Assembly: GCA_016177555.1 (NCBI GenBank)
Contig: JACOVB010000517.1
Span: 1-5,437, forward strand
From: Candidatus Rokuibacteriota bacterium
Lineage (GTDB): Bacteria > Methylomirabilota > Methylomirabilia > Rokubacteriales > CSP1-6
Direction: 5' to 3'
DNA: 5,437 nt
A program made the translations under genes and the position numbers. The notes beneath the pieces are model-generated. The model ran no database searches. It saw nothing but the letters and a program-made list of their open reading frames with translations, and had not been told where the DNA came from. This document shows positions 5,053 through 5,437 of the stretch, piece by piece; position 1 is the stretch's first letter; every line of letters starts with the position of its first letter.

Positions 5053-5437
5053 AGCGCCCCGCCCCCACGATCTCCACCGGTGCAGGCGGCGCCTGGATCT
5101 CGACGATCGGCATGCCCTTCTCGGCGGCGAAGCGGCGCAGCCGGTCGAAGTCCTGCGAGTACATGAGCTGCTGGAGCCCCAGAAGCTCCACGTCGGTGAG
5201 GTGCTTCGAGATGTTCACGGAGATGTCGGTGGCGTCGTCCAGGGACAGGAGGAAGCGATCGAGGCTGCCGCCCCACTGGAGGTCATGTTCGCGTCCAGGA
5301 TCGAGACGAAGTCCACGCCCGAAGCCGTCGTCTTCCTTCCGCTTCTGGAGCTTGCGGAAGTCCGAGCCGGAGAGCCCCCTGACGACGAAGTCCTTCATCC
5401 CCGGCGCCGGCGAGGGCGCCTCAGCCGCCGCTCGGCC
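5051..5437 (-). CDS. Unrecognised protein, 5' end cut by window edge, with a probable compensated frameshift
   Basis: I do not recognise this gene. The frame is open from the right edge (no stop in the 39 bases before the first Met at 5398) to TGA at 5051, so the gene may extend beyond the window. From Met5398 it would be 115 residues. The 13 residues before Met are Ala/Pro-rich and could be a linker or non-coding. The C-terminal half, about FLLSLDDATDISVNISKHL onward to EKGMPIVEI, looks like normal folded protein. Between 5317 and 5278 the frame-0 codons have A/T in the third position in 9 of 13 cases, unlike everything around them. A neighbouring frame reads VDFVSILDANMTS with G/C in all 13. 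One extra base near 5318-5320 and one missing base near 5276-5278 would explain this. No signal peptide or membrane segment is visible. It sits 38 bases before neuD and is probably the same operon. Confidence 0.6.
   Translation of the reverse strand, partial: GRAAAEAPSPAPGMKDFVVRGLSGSDFRKLQKRKEDDGFGRGLRLDPGREHDLQWGGSLDRFLLSLDDATDISVNISKHLTDVELLGLQQLMYSQDFDRLRRFAAEKGMPIVEIQAPPAPVEIVGAGR

Noticed and set aside
5013..5276. N-terminal extension of neuD to a Met at 5276
   Set aside because: The extra 88 residues are Arg/Pro-rich, overlap the upstream gene, and precede the true nucleotide-binding start MRVLILGAG.

Overview
The window is a compact, entirely minus-strand sugar-biosynthesis operon from a high-GC bacterium. 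Third codon positions in the real reading frames are almost all G or C. Nothing in the sequence fixes a genus; an uncultured GC-rich soil or water lineage, or a delta-proteobacterial type, would fit. No rRNA, tRNA, CRISPR array, insertion sequence or phage gene was seen.

Reading in the direction of transcription (right to left), the layout is: an unrecognised, edge-truncated gene that appears to carry a compensated pair of frameshifts (5437-5051); a NeuD-type sugar O/N-acyltransferase (5012-4377); a NeuB-type nonulosonic acid synthase (4380-3355); a Gfo/Idh/MocA NAD(P)-dependent sugar oxidoreductase (3358-2366); a 157-base non-coding gap with a possible folded leader (2365-2209); a HisF-like synthase subunit (2208-1444); a HisH-like glutamine amidotransferase (1447-794); and the N-terminal two thirds of a WbpG/PseA-type N-acetyl sugar amidotransferase (797 to the left edge).

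The genes form two translationally coupled blocks. In neuD-neuB-gfo and in hisF-hisH-wbpG every internal junction is a 4-base ATGA or GTGA overlap, and the only real gap in the operon separates the two blocks. The first block looks like a nonulosonic acid (sialic/legionaminic-type) synthesis module. The second looks like the glutamine-dependent amidination module known from Pseudomonas O-antigen (WbpG/HisH2/HisF2) and, for the WbpG homologue PseA, from Campylobacter flagellin pseudaminic acid. There are no other histidine genes nearby, so hisH/hisF are unlikely to serve histidine synthesis. The inferred product is a nonulosonic acid carrying an acetamidino (N-acetimidoyl) group, destined for a capsule, O-antigen or surface-protein glycan. 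The nucleotide-activating (NeuA-like) and epimerase (NeuC/LegG-like) genes are not in this window.

The points most worth following up are the HisF homologue, which keeps the ammonia-gate residues but has Gln at the position of the catalytic Asp130; the sugar oxidoreductase embedded beside NeuB; the compensated frameshift at the right edge; and the structured gap in front of hisF.
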